Shown here piece by piece: positions 32,787-35,935 of a DNA stretch of 35,935 nucleotides (within the stretch, counting starts at the first letter, position 1; the number at the start of each line of letters is the position of its first letter). The position numbers were made by a program, and so were the translations under genes. The stretch spans positions 1 to 35,935 of IMG/VR virus record IMGVR_UViG_3300030382_004741; one strand, given 5' to 3'. Below the pieces are notes generated by a model. That model searched no databases, had not been told where the DNA came from, and was given only the letters and a program-made list of their open reading frames with translations. This DNA comes from a virus.

Positions 32787-34711
32787 TAGATTAGTTGTCC
32801 TGCACTGCCATTGACTTCTTTGAGAGAGATATCATCTATTGAAAATGTTGTACCACTTGTGTATGTATAAGGAAGTAGTCCTCCATCAGATACTGGTGCT
32901 ATAAAATATAATATATGAGTTCCTGCTGTATATAATGCACTCGCAATGTACACATTTGATATACTTGTATTATACCAAGCTGTAGACATAGTACCATCAC
33001 TAACTGTAAAACTAAGTCTATATACTTTACCAGATACTATTGAAGAAAGCATTTGAGCATCATTCATTATCAACTTTCCAGACATTGAATCATCATACTC
33101 TGCTTTCTTAGTAGTTGCATTATGAGCATAAGCATCATCAAAAACCCAGTTTGCACTCGTGTCAAAGTCACCATTTGGAATCATCTCACTCCCCAAAGTG
33201 GCATCCACTTTATCATATACAAAACTTGCACCACTTCCACTTGATTCTATAGTTTCATCCAAAGCCCAATATGAGACTAAGTTTGTTTTCTCTGATGCAG
33301 TCAATTCTTCATATGTCTTTTCCATTATACTCTGGATTTGTGCTTGGTCAAGAACTGCATCCCATATACCTACTTGACAGATGTTGCCGTCTGAATAGAC
33401 AGTATTATATCTACCTATTTGGACAGGTTCACCTTGATTTTCCATTGCAGTATATGAGCCAGATTCATAATCTGCATCATCTACTTGTACTCCATTTAGA
33501 TATATCTTGATTCCATCACTTCGCCCATTTCCACTATAAGTTCCTGCAAGATGAATCCAACTACCTTCATAAGATGTTAAAGCCGTATCATATTCCCTAC
33601 CTATATATGTTGTTCCTGCACTATCATCTCCACATATCAATTTGATGTCATCATCATTATAAGTTGAAAATCGCCATTCAATATCATTGCTAAATTCTCC
33701 TTTATGTGCAATGGTAAAATCAGTTGCATCTGTCATCTTTACCCAAGCAGATATGCTGAAAGCAGAATCAGTTGAACCATCTCCAAAAGATAGATTATCA
33801 CTATCAGCAATAGAAATATAATCATCTACTCCATCAAACAAAGCACTCCCACTTCCAATGGCATCTGCTTGTACTGTAGGTGCGTTATCTATGGCTCTTG
33901 GGATTACAGGGGTGTCTCCACCATATAAACTCCTATTTGCTGAACTATTTGCCATAGTAGGATGTGTTGCTCCACTCATTCCACCAGAACCTAAAGTACC
34001 ATTATTACTACCTGCATCATCTTTAACATGGAGATCACTCTCTCCTGCATATGAATGTTCCAAAGCCCACCAACTCACAAGTGTAGAATCACCAAGTCTG
34101 CCACTTACTTCAGCATATGTCTTATACATCACATTCTGAATTTCTGTAGCAGTTAAAGCACGATTCCAGATGGCTACATTTTTGAGAGAGCCATCAAAGG
34201 GATAAGAACCAGAAGAACCACCAATATATACAGGATTTGCAGTTATATCAATATTACCAGTAGCAACTTCTGTAGCAACTTGAACACCATCTATATATAT
34301 TATTTTAATAGCACCATCATAAGTAAGAGATATATGAGTCCAAGTATTAACAACTAAAGTACCACTTGAAAGAGTTTCATCACTTAACCCAGTTAAAGTT
34401 GTATAAACTAAGTCATTTACTACATGAAATCTATAAGAATCAGATTTATGTATAACAATCTTCTCACCTGAAACATTATCCAACTTTATCCAAGCAGAGA
34501 ATGTTGCACCACTTGTCAAATCTAATGTATCATCATCTGCAACAGATACATAATCATTACTACCATCAAAACTGGTAGAACCTGTGCCTACAAATTGTAC
34601 CGGTTTTTGTCCACCGAATGGCATAAAACATTTTAGTTTATCCCATACAATAGATCTAACATCCTGCAAAAACCTCAGACCACTAAGGGTCCTACTTATT
34701 CCTGTAAACAT
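32786..34711 (-). CDS. LamG-domain tail fibre/spike, 641 aa
   Basis: The N-terminal 45 residues (SGLRFLQDVRSIVWDKLKCF) may attach to the tail. Then come LamG 1 (about 48-205: FDGSNDYVSVADDD, ATFSAWIKLD, IKIIYIDGV), LamG 2 (about 288-495: FDGVDDYISIADSD, FSISAWVKMT, IKIYLNGVQV) and a jelly-roll module (about 515-632). Linkers repeat the same phrase: LVSWWALEH and LVSYWALDE. It starts directly after the preceding stop without a visible SD. Likely host binding with the 960-aa protein. Confidence 0.72.
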   Translation of the reverse strand: MFTGISRTLSGLRFLQDVRSIVWDKLKCFMPFGGQKPVQFVGTGSTSFDGSNDYVSVADDDTLDLTSGATFSAWIKLDNVSGEKIVIHKSDSYRFHVVNDLVYTTLTGLSDETLSSGTLVVNTWTHISLTYDGAIKIIYIDGVQVATEVATGNIDITANPVYIGGSSGSYPFDGSLKNVAIWNRALTATEIQNVMYKTYAEVSGRLGDSTLVSWWALEHSYAGESDLHVKDDAGSNNGTLGSGGMSGATHPTMANSSANRSLYGGDTPVIPRAIDNAPTVQADAIGSGSALFDGVDDYISIADSDNLSFGDGSTDSAFSISAWVKMTDATDFTIAHKGEFSNDIEWRFSTYNDDDIKLICGDDSAGTTYIGREYDTALTSYEGSWIHLAGTYSGNGRSDGIKIYLNGVQVDDADYESGSYTAMENQGEPVQIGRYNTVYSDGNICQVGIWDAVLDQAQIQSIMEKTYEELTASEKTNLVSYWALDETIESSGSGASFVYDKVDATLGSEMIPNGDFDTSANWVFDDAYAHNATTKKAEYDDSMSGKLIMNDAQMLSSIVSGKVYRLSFTVSDGTMSTAWYNTSISNVYIASALYTAGTHILYFIAPVSDGGLLPYTYTSGTTFSIDDISLKEVNGSAGQLI

Positions 34712-35197
34712 CTAATAAAGAAAAATTATTTGACCTGTAGTTGGATTGTTTATTACACCTGCATCCGTTGATGCCGTTGTAGCCTTAATTGGTAGCACTG
34801 TTCCTGGTTCTGTCCCTTGAAATTTCACTACTTTACCACCAACTGAGAATGTGATTGCACCTGCTCTTTCATGGTCTACAGTAGCAGTAAACTGTGTATC
34901 ACTATCAATAGAAGTAATTCTTGCATTTGTTCCAAATTCTCCTGCACCACCTGTTTTTGTTAGTGTTGACCCTACAAAATATCCTGAAGTTGATGTTACT
35001 GTTACAATAGCAGTAGATAAGGCTAATGTTGCTGTTTGCCTTGCAACTCCTGCACCAACGGAAAAATACCAGGTACCCAATATATTACCAATATATATAC
35101 CCTTACATAGAGGCTGTTCATCAACACTTGTAATATCAACAGCCTTTGATGCAGTTCCAATACTGCGTACTAATGACCTTACTGATCCTGTTGCCAT
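34712..35197 (-). CDS. Small structural paralog with inserted beta domain, 161 aa
   Basis: Ends match the next gene upstream (35210-35470): MATGSVRS start, VDITS, QPLCKGIYIG, VKFQGTEPGTVLPIKAT, and IIFLY end. Unlike it, about 70 residues (near 51-120) are inserted, a Thr/Ser-rich beta segment bounded by FSVG on both sides. Probably a virion surface or tail-attachment protein. SD GGAGG six bases before the ATG. Confidence 0.6.
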   Translation of the reverse strand: MATGSVRSLVRSIGTASKAVDITSVDEQPLCKGIYIGNILGTWYFSVGAGVARQTATLALSTAIVTVTSTSGYFVGSTLTKTGGAGEFGTNARITSIDSDTQFTATVDHERAGAITFSVGGKVVKFQGTEPGTVLPIKATTASTDAGVINNPTTGQIIFLY

Positions 35198-35209
35198 ATT
35201 CTCCTCCCT

Positions 35210-35470
35210 CTAATAAAGAAAAACTATATCACCGGATGTCGGTGCATTTGTACCATTAGTTGTTGCCTTAGTAGCCCTGATCGGTAAGACTGTACCTGAC
35301 TCAGTTAAATTAAAAACTACCTCAGTACCATCAATATCAAAATGCCAGGTTCCACTTGTACCAATGTATACACCATTACAAACAGGTTGATCAGTATTTA
35401 CTGTAATATCAACAGCACTTGATGCAGATCCCAGGCTTTGGGCTATTGATCTAATAGATCCTGTTGCCAT
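35210..35470 (-). CDS. Small structural protein, 86 aa (short paralog)
   Basis: MATGSIRS start, QPVCNGVYIG, VVFNLTESGTVLPIRATKAT, end IVFLY; beta-rich. First gene of the tail-fibre block after a terminator. AAAGGAG SD. Function unknown; a tail/fibre connector is plausible from its place before the LamG genes. Confidence 0.6.
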   Translation of the reverse strand: MATGSIRSIAQSLGSASSAVDITVNTDQPVCNGVYIGTSGTWHFDIDGTEVVFNLTESGTVLPIRATKATTNGTNAPTSGDIVFLY

Positions 35471-35492
35471 ACTCTTCTCCTTTCAAGGGCAC

Positions 35493-35527
35493 AAAAAGGC
35501 CCCAGATAATGATTTACCCAGGGCCTT
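35493..35527 (-). terminator. Leftward intrinsic terminator before the tail-fibre block
   Basis: Minus strand AAGGCCC (35527-35521), loop, GGGCCTT (35502-35496), then TTT. It separates the giant-gene end from the 86-aa gene. Confidence 0.7.
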
Positions 35528-35625
35528 AAACAGGAGTCAATCTGTTATATTTACTTTATAAACTATGTGGGTAGTTATAAAATGAATTAATGATATTAAT
35601 ATTGTTCAAACTCATTTCCAATTTA
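35528..35625. other. AT-rich intergenic stretch
   Basis: 98 bases with no gene between the right-edge partial gene and the terminator. It may hold a leftward promoter read-through region, but no clear -35/-10 pair was seen. Confidence 0.4.
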
Positions 35626-35935
35626 TTAATTTGCATATACCCTTTTCTTCTTTTTCCCTTTTTTAGGATCTCCCCAATTACGGTTCCTCTCCGGATCTAT
35701 TACTTGAGACTTACCATAAATTAATGTCTTGGCTGTCTTCCCTACACCCTCTACACCTTCTGTGGCCAGTTCAATGACTCCACTTGCTACTCTCTTAACA
35801 GTATAAAATGGTAATCCCGTGAGAAATGCAAAAGCCTTGGTAAGCCTTAAAAATGATTTCAACCAATCTTCTGTGGTCATCTCATCGTCAGTTAACATAA
35901 CCTTACCGGCTTTATTTACTACATACTTGATCTCA
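35626..35935 (-). CDS. 3' end of a gene entering from the right edge, probably the giant polyvalent protein
   Basis: Open in frame to the right edge, at least 102 codons. ATG 35898 lacks a convincing SD and the frame is open above it (GAG ATC AAG TAT...), so it reads as a C-terminus. It has a hydrophobic helix (SFLRLTKAFAFLTGLPFYTV) and ends KKGKKKKRVYAN. The tGLP segment recalls C-terminal parts of large polyvalent proteins. A terminator follows downstream. It may complete the gene at 1-5215 if the genome is circular. Confidence 0.55.
   Translation of the reverse strand, partial: EIKYVVNKAGKVMLTDDEMTTEDWLKSFLRLTKAFAFLTGLPFYTVKRVASGVIELATEGVEGVGKTAKTLIYGKSQVIDPERNRNWGDPKKGKKKKRVYAN

Noticed and set aside
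33858-34139. Plus-strand open frame of 93 codons
   Set aside because: Lies fully opposite the LamG tail gene; the LamG frame explains the sequence.
1-35935. Terminal direct repeat proving circularity
   Set aside because: The first and last tens of bases share no long identity, so circularity is inferred only from gene content.
1-35935. Prophage or lysogeny genes
   Set aside because: No integrase, excisionase or CI-type repressor was seen; the RHH-like and AbrB-like proteins are not evidence of lysogeny alone.
1-35935. Avoidance of common restriction sites
   Set aside because: GGATCC and GAATTC are both easy to find, so no avoidance is evident by eye.

Overview
The window looks like most of the genome of a tailed double-stranded DNA phage with podovirus (short-tailed) architecture. 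The visible virion set is large terminase, P22/T7-type portal, scaffold, HK97-fold capsid protein, a short head-tail adaptor, a giant tail-nozzle-like protein, internal (ejection-type) proteins and LamG-domain tail proteins. No tape measure, sheath or tail-tube gene is visible. Also not seen: integrase, CI-type repressor, DNA or RNA polymerase, tRNA gene, CRISPR array or insertion sequence. The host cannot be named. Most gene starts carry bacterial-type AAGGAG Shine-Dalgarno (SD) sites.

Layout: one control region at about 26744-27091 separates two unequal transcription units. Rightward lies a short cassette of four small genes (27092-28003): a CxxC zinc protein, a basic peptide, a zinc-ribbon protein and a ribbon-helix-helix-like regulator. 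It ends at a clear intrinsic terminator. Almost everything else runs leftward. First come recombination and replication genes (26743 to 20874): a CxH/CxxC mini-protein, YqaJ-type exonuclease, ERF-type annealing protein, Holliday-junction-resolvase-like nuclease, two more PD-(D/E)XK-like proteins and a DnaD-like replication protein whose gene contains 12-bp iterons beside an AT-rich block. A candidate late promoter at 20825-20853 precedes two tiny membrane/unknown genes and the packaging and head genes (20506 to 12944). The tail and ejection genes follow (12837 to 1).

The gene at the left edge is open for 1738 codons and runs off the window. It has the look of a phage polyvalent protein. The right edge holds the 3' end of a minus-strand gene with no convincing start. 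After it come a leftward terminator, two paralogous small proteins, two multi-LamG tail proteins, a lysis-like cassette and an endolysin-like protein, which converge on the rightward unit's terminator. The simplest reading is a circular or circularly permuted genome opened inside the giant gene, with a small piece missing. The two ends do not join in frame, so the gap would be 3n+1 bases.

The genes are tightly packed, with many TAATG or ATGA start-stop overlaps. Notable features are the in-gene candidate origin, a repeated translational re-initiation module tied to lysine-rich peptides, a nozzle-like protein several times the usual size, duplicated operator-like palindromes in the control region, and a small structural paralog carrying an inserted beta-rich domain.
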